A stretch of 6,627 nt of DNA from an uncultured Frankineae bacterium (GCA_902805805.1 CADCUE010000302.1:1-6627); one strand, 5' to 3'; shown: positions 1 through 6,627, counted from the stretch's first letter. The notes: a model not told the origin generated them from the letters alone. Program-made: numbers and translations.

Positions 1-1
1 G

Positions 2-358
2 GCCAGCGGCGCGCTGACCGAGGCCCTGCTGGGGAAGGGGCCGTTCAGCCAGCACGTGTGGGGCGTCGACCCCGACGGCCGCCTCGACCGCGACCCGTCG
101 GCGCCCGACGCCGCGCCGCACGGCTGCCCGCCGCCGGAGCAGTGGTGGCTGCGGGTCGAGCGGCAGACCAGCCTGCCGCTGCCCGAGCTCGACCGGGCGC
201 TGTTCCTCATCCGCCCGCACCTGGTGCCGCTCATCTCGCTGCGCCCCGATCAGCGGCGGGTGCTGCACGACGCCGTCGCGTCGATGAGCCCTGCGGCGCT
301 GGCGTACAAGGGGCTCACGCAGGTGCGCGACGACCTGCTCGCCTGGCTGGTCAGTTGA
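2..358 (+). CDS. DUF3445 family protein, C-terminal part (5' end outside window)
   Basis: This is the last 118 codons of a gene that enters from the left edge, read from base 2 to a TGA at 356-358. The strongest family signal is the block WWLRVERQT, followed by LPELDRALFLIRPHLVPL. It matches the conserved 'RvERQTL.rLP.sgA.lFtIrtyl.pL' region of DUF3445, the family that includes the alpha subunit of heme-dependent oxidative N-demethylase. The tail (Asp-Gln-Arg-Arg-Val-Leu, then helical MSPAALAYKGL) also fits the family's C-terminus. The heme-binding part cannot be judged because most of the protein is missing. In-frame GTG codons inside the window, such as the one at 56, are internal and not starts. 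Its stop lies 8 bases inside the convergent yqgE gene. Family membership is likely from motif recall; substrate and activity are unknown. Confidence 0.75.
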   Translation, partial: ASGALTEALLGKGPFSQHVWGVDPDGRLDRDPSAPDAAPHGCPPPEQWWLRVERQTSLPLPELDRALFLIRPHLVPLISLRPDQRRVLHDAVASMSPAALAYKGLTQVRDDLLAWLVS

Positions 359-902
359 GCCCCGGGTCCTCCGGGTAGCTCGCCGCGAACGCCAGCGGCG
401 GCCCCTGCCGGCGCAGCACCTGCCCCCACAGCAGGTCCGGCCGCGGGCTGAAGGCGTCACCGGGCAGGGCGTCGAGCACCCACCACGCCCCCTCCTCGAC
501 CTCGGCCTCGAGCTGGCCGGCCGACCACCCGGCGTACCCGGCGAAGACGCGGACCTGCGCCAGCCCCTCCCACGGGTCGCCGTCGAGGTCGACGGTGCCG
601 AGCAGCGGGTCGGCGAGCGGCGCCCAGCCGTACGCCGGGTGGGCCGGTGCGGCCAGCCGTCCCACGCAGACCGCGGCGGTCGGCTGGACCGGCCCGCCGC
701 CGAACACCAGCGGTGGCTCGGCCGCCAGGTCGGACCAGGCCGGCAGCACCTCCGCGACCGCCGTCTCGGACGGCCGGCTCAGCACCACGCCGAGCGCCCC
801 CTCCTGCTCGTCGTGCTGCAGCAGCAGCACGACGGCGCGCAGGAAGTGCGGGTCGAGCAGGGTCGGCGTGGCGACCAGCAGCCGCCCTGACCAGGAGCTC
901 AC
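351..902 (-). CDS. yqgE: YqgE/AlgH (UPF0301/DUF179) family protein
   Basis: A complete 183-residue protein, the usual length for the YqgE/AlgH family. Visible family blocks are GRLLVATPTLLDPHFLRAVV near the N-terminus, then HDEQEGALGVVLSRP, the FGGGPVQP block in the middle, and FAGYAGWSAGQLEAEVEEGAW in the C-terminal half. These correspond to the family's 'DPnF.rsVv', 'GalGlvlNRP', 'GGPV' and 'GyaGWgpGQLe.El' motifs. No enzyme activity is established for the family; the AlgH name comes from a regulatory role in Pseudomonas alginate production. The GTG at 902 is the only start that keeps the N-terminal block intact. It lies 16 bases after the typA stop on the same strand. No Shine-Dalgarno is visible, but a TACGCT hexamer sits 6 bases upstream, so a leaderless mRNA separate from typA is possible. 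The gene end overlaps the convergent DUF3445 gene by 8 bases. Confidence 0.93.
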   Translation of the reverse strand: MSSWSGRLLVATPTLLDPHFLRAVVLLLQHDEQEGALGVVLSRPSETAVAEVLPAWSDLAAEPPLVFGGGPVQPTAAVCVGRLAAPAHPAYGWAPLADPLLGTVDLDGDPWEGLAQVRVFAGYAGWSAGQLEAEVEEGAWWVLDALPGDAFSPRPDLLWGQVLRRQGPPLAFAASYPEDPGLN

Positions 903-908
903 GCGGCG

Positions 909-914
909 AGCGTA
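909..914 (-). promoter_or_regulatory. Candidate -10 element (TACGCT) for leaderless yqgE
   Basis: On the minus strand, TACGCT fits the actinobacterial -10 consensus TANNNT and ends 6 bases before the yqgE GTG at 902. That spacing would start transcription at or next to the start codon. The element lies in the 16-base gap just after the typA stop. No convincing -35 is visible. Read-through from typA remains an alternative. Confidence 0.45.
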
Positions 915-918
915 GGAC

Positions 919-2775
<1,857 letters not shown>

Positions 2776-2782
2776 AGCGGGG

Positions 2783-2787
2783 CTCCG
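2783..2787 (-). promoter_or_regulatory. Shine-Dalgarno site of typA
   Basis: On the minus strand CGGAG lies 7 bases before the GTG at 2775. It decides the start of typA over the upstream in-frame GTG at 2826, which has no purine-rich site before it. It is the only convincing Shine-Dalgarno at any gene start in the window. Confidence 0.75.
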
Positions 2788-2853
2788 ATGATCGGCGTCT
2801 GGGGGCCTCGTCGGGAGCGAGGGCACTGCCGAGCGGGGACTGCCGGCGGCTCC

Positions 2854-2859
2854 AGCCTA
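2854..2859 (-). promoter_or_regulatory. Possible typA promoter -10 (TAGGCT)
   Basis: The 109-base gap between the Nudix stop and the typA start contains one TANNNT hexamer on the minus strand, TAGGCT. It would give a 5' untranslated leader of roughly 70 bases, consistent with typA having a Shine-Dalgarno. No -35 resembling TTGAC is seen at 17-18 bases, so this is a weak call. Co-transcription with the Nudix gene is the alternative. Confidence 0.25.
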
Positions 2860-2884
2860 CCGGGGGGCGTCCCGGGCGCCCGAG

Positions 2885-3271
2885 TCAGCGCAGGAGGCCG
2901 CGCAGCTGCTCGACGAGCGGCAGGTCGACGGGGATCCACGGCACGTCGAGCAGCTCGTCGACGCCGAGCCAGCGGTGCTCGTCGTGGTCGACGAGCGCGG
3001 GCTCCCCGTCGAGCAGCCGGCAGAGGTAGACGCGCAGGACGGCGGTCGCCCCGATCGGGAGGTCGTCGCCGAGCCGGTCGCCCACCTCGACCTCGACCTG
3101 CAGCTCCTCGCGCAGCTCGCGCACGAGCGCCTCGTGGTCGCCCTCCCCGGGCTCGACCTTGCCGCCGGGGAACTCCCAGTACCCGGCCAGGCGCGGCGGC
3201 TCAGTGCGGCGGGATGCCAGCACCCGGCCGTCGCGCAGCACCGCCGCGCCCACCACGCCGACCAGCTCCAC
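2885..3271 (-). CDS. MutT-like Nudix hydrolase (probable nucleotide-pool sanitising pyrophosphohydrolase)
   Basis: A single-domain Nudix protein of 128 residues, the size of MutT-type (deoxy)nucleoside triphosphate pyrophosphohydrolases. The N-terminal strand VELVGVVGAAVL leads through RRTEPPRLAGYWEFPGGKVE to the Nudix box at residues 37-59: G37, E43, then R51-E52-L53-R54-E55-E56. The metal-binding glutamates are present. The YWEFPGGKVEPGE block is typical of the MutT/8-oxo-dGTP branch. One box position departs from consensus: the usual glycine after EEx is Gln58. The C-terminal half has the typical HRWLGVDEL segment ('W....EL'). The frame is open far upstream, but the GTG at 3271 gives the canonical MutT N-terminus and has a perfect TANNNT element 7 bases ahead, which suggests a leaderless mRNA. 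It is head-to-head with a DNA glycosylase, which fits a role in limiting damaged bases. The exact substrate is inferred. Confidence 0.9.
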   Translation of the reverse strand: MELVGVVGAAVLRDGRVLASRRTEPPRLAGYWEFPGGKVEPGEGDHEALVRELREELQVEVEVGDRLGDDLPIGATAVLRVYLCRLLDGEPALVDHDEHRWLGVDELLDVPWIPVDLPLVEQLRGLLR

Positions 3272-3277
3272 GCGCCG

Positions 3278-3283
3278 CAGACT
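3278..3283 (+). promoter_or_regulatory. Candidate -10 (CAGACT) for the leaderless glycosylase gene
   Basis: CAGACT matches TANNNT at the two most important positions (A2 and T6), with C in place of T1. It ends 7 bases before the GTG at 3291. It shares five of its six bases with the opposing Nudix -10 element, so the two genes appear to use one near-symmetric element. No -35 is recognisable. Confidence 0.4.
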
Positions 3284-3284
3284 A
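3279..3284 (-). promoter_or_regulatory. -10 element (TAGTCT) for the leaderless Nudix gene
   Basis: On the minus strand TAGTCT is a perfect TANNNT hexamer ending 7 bases before the GTG at 3271, so the transcript would begin at the start codon. There is no Shine-Dalgarno. The site lies in the 19-base gap between the two divergent start codons and supports the chosen Nudix start. Confidence 0.55.
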
Positions 3285-3290
3285 GGGCGC

Positions 3291-4175
3291 GTGGGAGCCC
3301 AGGCAGCCGCGCTGCTCGACGCGGGCGGCCCGGTCGGCGACGTGCCGCCTCCCGCACCTGCGGTGGGCCGGCTCCGGCTCGAGCCCCCGCAGCCGTACGC
3401 CCTCGACGCCGTCGCGCGCGGGCACGGCGGGGTGGGGCTGGCGCCCAGCGCGTACGACGGCGCGCGCCTGCACCGCGTGCTGCGCCTGCCGGACGGGCCG
3501 CTGCCGGTGGTCGTGCACCCCGACCTGCGCGTCACCTGGTCCCGGCCGACGGCGCACGCGGACGAGGTGCGGCGGCAGCTCCACACCGTCCTCGCGCTGG
3601 AGGACGACCTGACGGCGCTGCACGACGCCTGCGACCGCGTGCCGGCGCTGCGGGGCGCCAGGGCCGCCGGCGCCGGACGGGTCCTGCGCGCCCCCACCGC
3701 GTTCGAGGACCTCGTCGGCGCGCTGTCGGCGACGAACGCGTCGTACGCCGCGTCCCGCCGGAGAGTGGCGGCGCTGGTCGACGGCGCCTTCCCCGTGCCG
3801 GAGGACGTCGCGCGCCTCGGCGAGGACGGGCTGCGGGCGCGCGGCTGGGGCTACCGGGCGCCCGCCCTGCTGCACCTCGCGCGCGCCGCGGCCGACGGCG
3901 GGCTCGCGGTGGAGCGCTGGCGCGACCGGACCGTGCCCGACGAGGAGGTGCTCGCCGGCCTGCGGTCGCTGCCGGGCTTCGGGCCGTTCGCCGCGGCGAG
4001 CGCGCTCCCGCTGATGGGGCACCGCCCCCGACCGGTCGTGCTCGACGGCTGGCTGCGCCGGCAGGGAGCGGACCCGGGGGCGTACGCCGCGATGGGGCGC
4101 TGGGCCGGCACGGGCATCTGGCTCGCCGTCACCGCGCGGCGGTGGGGCGGCGGCAGCGGCGGACGTGACCGGTGA
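3291..4175 (+). CDS. HhH-GPD DNA glycosylase (AlkA/OGG1-type)
   Basis: A 294-residue protein with the two-part AlkA/OGG1 layout. It has an N-terminal beta-type domain (roughly residues 10-110, ending with LALEDDLTALHDACD), then the helical HhH-GPD domain opening with LRAPTAFEDLVGALSATNASY. The helix-hairpin-helix is LRSLPGFGPFAAASAL at about residues 224-239. The catalytic aspartate is Asp252 in VVLDGWLRR, aligned with the 'LDG/VDxH' aspartate of MutY, EndoIII and OGG1. There is no cysteine cluster after it, so it is not a MutY/EndoIII iron-sulfur enzyme. It should flip out and excise damaged bases; whether these are alkylated purines or 8-oxoguanine cannot be told. The frame is open upstream, but earlier codons would run into the divergent Nudix gene. 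The GTG at 3291 has a -10-like element at leaderless spacing; the GTG at 3342 is the alternative start. The 3' end overlaps the patatin gene by 47 bases. Confidence 0.88.
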   Translation: MGAQAAALLDAGGPVGDVPPPAPAVGRLRLEPPQPYALDAVARGHGGVGLAPSAYDGARLHRVLRLPDGPLPVVVHPDLRVTWSRPTAHADEVRRQLHTVLALEDDLTALHDACDRVPALRGARAAGAGRVLRAPTAFEDLVGALSATNASYAASRRRVAALVDGAFPVPEDVARLGEDGLRARGWGYRAPALLHLARAAADGGLAVERWRDRTVPDEEVLAGLRSLPGFGPFAAASALPLMGHRPRPVVLDGWLRRQGADPGAYAAMGRWAGTGIWLAVTARRWGGGSGGRDR

Positions 4176-5124
4176 AGTCCCAGCCCTGCAGGAAGGCCTC
4201 GGCGGCCGCCACGCCGGTCGCGTGGAGCCGCTCGGTCGTCGCCGGGTCGAGGTCGAAGTCGACCACCGACACCCCCTCGGTCGGGACGAAGACGGTGCGC
4301 TCGACGGTGCACGGGTCCTCGAGGTAGGCGTTGCCCTGGTCGGTGAGCAGCGCGTCGAGCGCAGCCAGCCCGACCGACAGCGGGCCCTCCACCGGCCTGG
4401 TGACCGGCGGCGTCGGCGGCCGGGTGCGCAGGCGCACGCCGAAGGTCGGCCACCGCGGGTCGGCGCTGTCGGTCCGGTCGAACAGCTGCACCGGGAAGTT
4501 CGACAGCAGCCCGCCGTCGACCCAGGTCGCCGGACCGGTCGGCGTCGGCTGCCGCACCGGCCGGAAGTACAGCGGGATCGCGGCGCTCGCCCGCACCGCG
4601 CGCGCGACCGGCAGGTCGTCGGCGCCGTAGTCGGGCAGGTCCCACGGCAGCCGGGCCAGCCGGGAGCGCGACAGGTCGGAGACGGTGACGACGAGCCGCG
4701 AGCGCCGCTGCGGCGGCAGGCCGTCGGCGGCCGGGTCGTCGTCGGGGATGCGCAGGTCGGCGAAGGTCCGCACGCCCAGGTCGCCCAGCGCTCCGGTCAG
4801 GAAGTCCTCGAGGTAGCGCCCCTCGTAGAGGCCGTCGTGCACCAGCAGGGCCAGCGCGCGGCCGACGACGGGCACGCGGCCGAGCACCCCGACGTCCCGG
4901 AGCCGGCGGAGGTCGACGGTGCGGACGACGTCGGTCAGGCGCTCGACCGGCTCGCCGGCGACCTGCAGCGCCGCCACGAGGCAGGCGACGACCGCGCCCG
5001 CCGACGAGCCGGCGATCCGCGGGAAGGCGTAGCCGGCCCGGGACAGGGCCGTGACCGCTCCGGCGAGCCCGATGCCCTTGACGCCGCCGCCCTCGAGGAC
5101 GAGGTCGGCGCGCTGTCCCGTCAC
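4129..5124 (-). CDS. Patatin-like phospholipase family protein
   Basis: A 331-residue serine lipid hydrolase of the patatin family, which uses a Ser-Asp dyad to cleave acyl esters of phospholipids or other lipids. All hallmark motifs are present from the chosen start: the oxyanion loop GGGVKGIG at residues 12-19, the nucleophile elbow GSSAG at 39-43 with Ser41, the ASAAIPLYFRPV block at 179-190, and the dyad aspartate Asp203 in VDGG, followed by LLSNFPVQLF. There is no signal peptide or membrane segment, so it is probably cytosolic or peripheral. The frame is open for 29 more codons upstream, but those would read through the divergent gene's start. The GTG at 5124 gives a normal short N-terminus (V-T-G-Q-R-A-D-L-V-L-E-G-G-G) and has TACCTT 7 bases ahead, suggesting a leaderless mRNA. 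GTG at 5145 is a less likely start. Substrate and physiological role are unknown; the neighbours do not indicate them. Confidence 0.93.
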   Translation of the reverse strand: MTGQRADLVLEGGGVKGIGLAGAVTALSRAGYAFPRIAGSSAGAVVACLVAALQVAGEPVERLTDVVRTVDLRRLRDVGVLGRVPVVGRALALLVHDGLYEGRYLEDFLTGALGDLGVRTFADLRIPDDDPAADGLPPQRRSRLVVTVSDLSRSRLARLPWDLPDYGADDLPVARAVRASAAIPLYFRPVRQPTPTGPATWVDGGLLSNFPVQLFDRTDSADPRWPTFGVRLRTRPPTPPVTRPVEGPLSVGLAALDALLTDQGNAYLEDPCTVERTVFVPTEGVSVVDFDLDPATTERLHATGVAAAEAFLQGWDFTGHVRRCRRPTAAR

Positions 5125-5131
5125 GGCCGCG

Positions 5132-5137
5132 AAGGTA
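5132..5137 (-). promoter_or_regulatory. -10 element (TACCTT) for the leaderless patatin gene
   Basis: On the minus strand TACCTT is a perfect TANNNT hexamer ending 7 bases before the GTG at 5124. It places the transcription start at the start codon and supports that start over the GTG at 5145, which lies upstream of the element and would not be on such a transcript. No -35 is recognisable. Confidence 0.55.
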
Positions 5138-5149
5138 GCCCCCACCTGC

Positions 5150-5155
5150 GACGAT
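5150..5155 (+). promoter_or_regulatory. Candidate -10 (GACGAT) for the leaderless FMN oxidoreductase gene
   Basis: GACGAT has A2 and T6 of TANNNT, with G in place of T1. It ends 6 bases before the GTG at 5162, which itself has no Shine-Dalgarno. It is separated by 12 bases from the opposing patatin -10, so here the two divergent promoters are adjacent rather than shared. Confidence 0.4.
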
Positions 5156-5161
5156 CGGCCC

Positions 5162-6154
5162 GTGCACCCCCTGCTCGCGGCGCAGTCGGCGCAGGCCGCC
5201 CAGCTGCTCACCCCGGACGTCCACCGCTACTACGCGGGCGGCGCGGGCGACCAGCTCACCCTCGGCGAGGCCGAGCAGGCCTGGCGGGCGCTGCGCCTGC
5301 GCCCGCGGGTGCTGCGCGACGTCGGCGCGGTCGACACGTCCGTCGAGCTGCTCGGCACCCCGCTGCGCACGCCGGTGCTCTGCGGGCCCGCAGCGGCCCA
5401 CCGCCTGGCCCACCCCGAGGCCGAGGTCGCGACCGCCCGCGGGGTCGCCGAGGCCGGCAGCCTCCTGGTCCTGTCGACCCGCAGCTCGGTCGAGGTCGAC
5501 GAGGTGCGCGCCCCCGGGCCGTGGTGGTGGCAGGCCTACGTCGTGCGCGACCACGGGCTGACGCGGGACCGCGCGGCGCGGGCCGCCGCCGCCGGGGCAC
5601 GGGCGGTCGTCCTGACCGGCGACGTGCCCTACCTGGGCAGGCGCCACGGCGCCACCCGCCTCGACCTCACCGGTCGCGCCGACCCGCGCGACTCGCAGGA
5701 CCCCACCATCGGCCTCGACGCGATCGGGCTGGTCGCCGAGGCGAGCGGTGGCCTGCCCGTGCTCGTCAAGGGCGTCCTGCGCGGCGACGACGCCCTCGCG
5801 TGCCTCGACGCCGGCGCGGCGGGGGTCGTGGTGAGCAACCACGGCGGACGGCAGCTCGACCGGGCCGCCCCGACGGCCGAGGTGCTCGAGGAGGTCGCCA
5901 CCGCCGTCGCCGGACGCGGGCCGGTCCTCGTCGACGGCGGTCTGCGCTCGGGGCTCGACGTGCTGTGCGCGCTGGCGCTCGGCGCCGACGCGGTCCTGCT
6001 CGCCCGGCCGGTCCTGTGGGCGCTGGCCTGCGACGGTGCGGACGGCGTGCGCGACTGCCTCGACGCCGTCACCGAGGAGCTCGCGCACTGCATGGGGCTG
6101 GCCGGGTGCACGGCGGTGGGGCAGGTCGGCCCCGACCTGCTGCACCGCCGTTAG
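5162..6154 (+). CDS. FMN-dependent alpha-hydroxy-acid oxidase/dehydrogenase (lactate/glycolate oxidase family)
   Basis: A 330-residue TIM-barrel flavoenzyme that oxidises an L-2-hydroxy acid to the 2-keto acid using FMN. Compared with spinach glycolate oxidase, the key residues are all there: Tyr24 (in HRYYAGGAGD), Gln124 and Tyr126 (WWWQAY), Thr152 and Asp154 (LTGDVP), Arg161 (LGRR), Lys203 (VLVKGVL), and the catalytic pair His227 and Arg230 in the signature SNHGGRQLD. The phosphate-binding end is VLVDGGLRSGLDVLCALALGADAVLLARPVLW. It is at the short end of the family: the segment between Arg161 and Lys203 is compressed and lacks the common 'W.dl.wl' stretch, so loop 4 and the substrate are hard to predict. 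Oxidase versus dehydrogenase cannot be decided. The GTG at 5162 gives the normal family N-terminus. It is divergent from the patatin gene, and its TAG overlaps the stop of the EAL gene. Confidence 0.93.
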   Translation: MHPLLAAQSAQAAQLLTPDVHRYYAGGAGDQLTLGEAEQAWRALRLRPRVLRDVGAVDTSVELLGTPLRTPVLCGPAAAHRLAHPEAEVATARGVAEAGSLLVLSTRSSVEVDEVRAPGPWWWQAYVVRDHGLTRDRAARAAAAGARAVVLTGDVPYLGRRHGATRLDLTGRADPRDSQDPTIGLDAIGLVAEASGGLPVLVKGVLRGDDALACLDAGAAGVVVSNHGGRQLDRAAPTAEVLEEVATAVAGRGPVLVDGGLRSGLDVLCALALGADAVLLARPVLWALACDGADGVRDCLDAVTEELAHCMGLAGCTAVGQVGPDLLHRR

Positions 6155-6627
6155 GCCGGGACGCGCTCCCGGGCCTCCTCCAGCACCCGCGTCAGCAGCG
6201 CGGCCACCGGGACCGGACGGCAGACGTGGAACCCCTGCACCAGGTCGCAGCGCAGCTGCCGCAGCACCTGCAGCGTCGCCTCGTCCTCGACGCCCTCCAC
6301 GACGACCCGGAGCCCGAGCACGTGGGCGAGCGAGATCGTGTGCTCGACGATGGCGCGGACGCGGGGGTCGGTCACGAGCCCCTCGGTGAAGGCGCGGTCG
6401 ATCTTGAGCTGGTCGGCGGGCAGGTCCTTGAGGTAGGCCAGTGACGAGTAGCCGGTGCCGTAGTCGTCGATGGCGACCTCGACGCCGAGCTCCCGGAGCT
6501 GCCCCAGCACGGCGGTGGCGCGCGCCGGGTCGGCCATGAGGGTGTCCTCGACGATCTCGAGGGTCAGGGCGCGCGGCGGCAGGCCGTGCCGGGCGAGGGC
6601 CCGCTCGACCTTGCGCGGCAGCTCGAG
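6151..6627 (-). CDS. EAL-domain protein (cyclic-di-GMP phosphodiesterase type), C-terminal part
   Basis: The last 158 codons of a gene that continues beyond the right edge; the coding frame is open from base 6627 to a TAA at 6153-6151. The visible part is most of an EAL domain: LTLEIVED (the 'LEITE' block, keeping its metal-ligand glutamate), AIDDYGTGYSSLAYLKDLP with the paired aspartates, LKIDR with the lysine, VVVEGVEDEATL with the general glutamate, and QGFHVCRPVP with the late glutamine. These are the residues required for hydrolysis of cyclic di-GMP to pGpG, so the part I can see looks catalytically competent. The EAL triplet itself, and any GGDEF, PAS, GAF or membrane region, lie outside the window. 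An internal ATG at 6537 is not the start, because the conserved LEIVED block precedes it in frame. It is convergent with the FMN enzyme gene, with stop codons overlapping. Confidence 0.95.
   Translation of the reverse strand, partial: LELPRKVERALARHGLPPRALTLEIVEDTLMADPARATAVLGQLRELGVEVAIDDYGTGYSSLAYLKDLPADQLKIDRAFTEGLVTDPRVRAIVEHTISLAHVLGLRVVVEGVEDEATLQVLRQLRCDLVQGFHVCRPVPVAALLTRVLEEARERVPA
6153..6176 (+). terminator. Candidate GC-rich hairpin terminator after the FMN enzyme gene
   Basis: Beginning inside the TAG stop, AGGCCGGGA (6153-6161) can pair with TCCCGGGCCT (6167-6176) around a 5-base loop CGCGC. This gives 9 pairs with one bulged G at 6171. No T-tract follows, as is common for actinobacterial hairpins. 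It also lies within the last codons of the convergent EAL gene, so the hairpin would form near the end of that transcript too. The geometry is seen in the sequence; terminator function is inferred. Confidence 0.4.

Noticed and set aside
361..375. Small hairpin CCCGG-GTCCT-CCGGG just after the DUF3445 stop
   Set aside because: Only 5 pairs, no T-tract, and inside yqgE. Stems of this size are expected by chance at this GC content, so I do not call a terminator.
2776..2826. 17-codon N-terminal extension of typA to the GTG at 2826
   Set aside because: No Shine-Dalgarno precedes it, the extra residues are Pro-, Asp- and Arg-rich and not family-like, and the GTG at 2775 has a strong site and the canonical N-terminus.
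2865..2882. GC hairpin (GGGCG/CGCCC, 7-base loop) and the overlapping 10-base palindrome CGGGCGCCCG just after the Nudix stop
   Set aside because: It is well placed for a Nudix terminator or a dimeric binding site, but short and made only of G and C, so it is not distinguishable from background here.
3159..3290. Upstream extension of the glycosylase frame to 3159
   Set aside because: It would overlap the conserved N-terminus of the Nudix gene on the other strand. The extra residues are Ser-, Thr- and Arg-rich without domain features, and the -10-like element points to 3291.
3851..6145. Long open frame (764 codons) on - antisense to the FMN enzyme and overlapping the patatin gene in another frame
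   Set aside because: It is low-complexity (Arg, Ala, Gly, Pro), has no motifs, and is contradicted by two clear protein families in the same DNA. Stop codons are rare at this GC content.
4165..6444. Long open frame (759 codons) on + antisense to the patatin gene, continuing through the FMN enzyme in another frame
   Set aside because: Same reasoning: no recognisable domain, and the translation is Arg- and Ala-rich, typical of a shadow frame.

Overview
The window is very GC-rich (well over 70% by eye), tightly packed, strongly biased to G or C at third codon positions, and every start I can assign is GTG. Together with recognisable actinobacterial-style proteins, this points to a high-GC actinomycete chromosome. 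I cannot name the genus. I see no tRNA, rRNA, insertion sequence, phage gene or CRISPR array, and no gene-free stretch longer than about 110 bases. This is mostly ordinary core or semi-core chromosome, not an obvious island.

Layout, left to right. (1) The C-terminal end of a DUF3445 protein, the family of the heme-dependent oxidative N-demethylase alpha subunit, on +. (2) A YqgE/AlgH (UPF0301) protein on -, whose end overlaps gene 1 by 8 bases. (3) The ribosome-associated GTPase TypA/BipA on -, the only gene with a clear Shine-Dalgarno sequence. (4) A small MutT-like Nudix hydrolase on -. (5) Divergent from it after 19 bases, an HhH-GPD (AlkA/OGG1-type) DNA glycosylase on +. (6) A patatin-like phospholipase on -, overlapping the glycosylase tail-to-tail by 47 bases. 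(7) Divergent from the patatin after 37 bases, an FMN-dependent alpha-hydroxy-acid oxidase/dehydrogenase on +. (8) The C-terminal part of an EAL-domain (cyclic-di-GMP phosphodiesterase) protein on -, whose stop codon overlaps that of gene 7.

The genes do not form one pathway. The most coherent unit is the head-to-head Nudix/glycosylase pair, which would join nucleotide-pool cleaning and base excision. The most interesting structure is regulatory. At least three of the five gene starts other than typA have a perfect TANNNT -10 hexamer ending 6-7 bases before the GTG, and the other two have weaker matches at the same place. This is the geometry of leaderless transcripts. At the Nudix/glycosylase junction the two opposing -10 elements share five bases, suggesting one near-symmetric bidirectional promoter that drives two leaderless repair genes. 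All three convergent gene ends in the window overlap.
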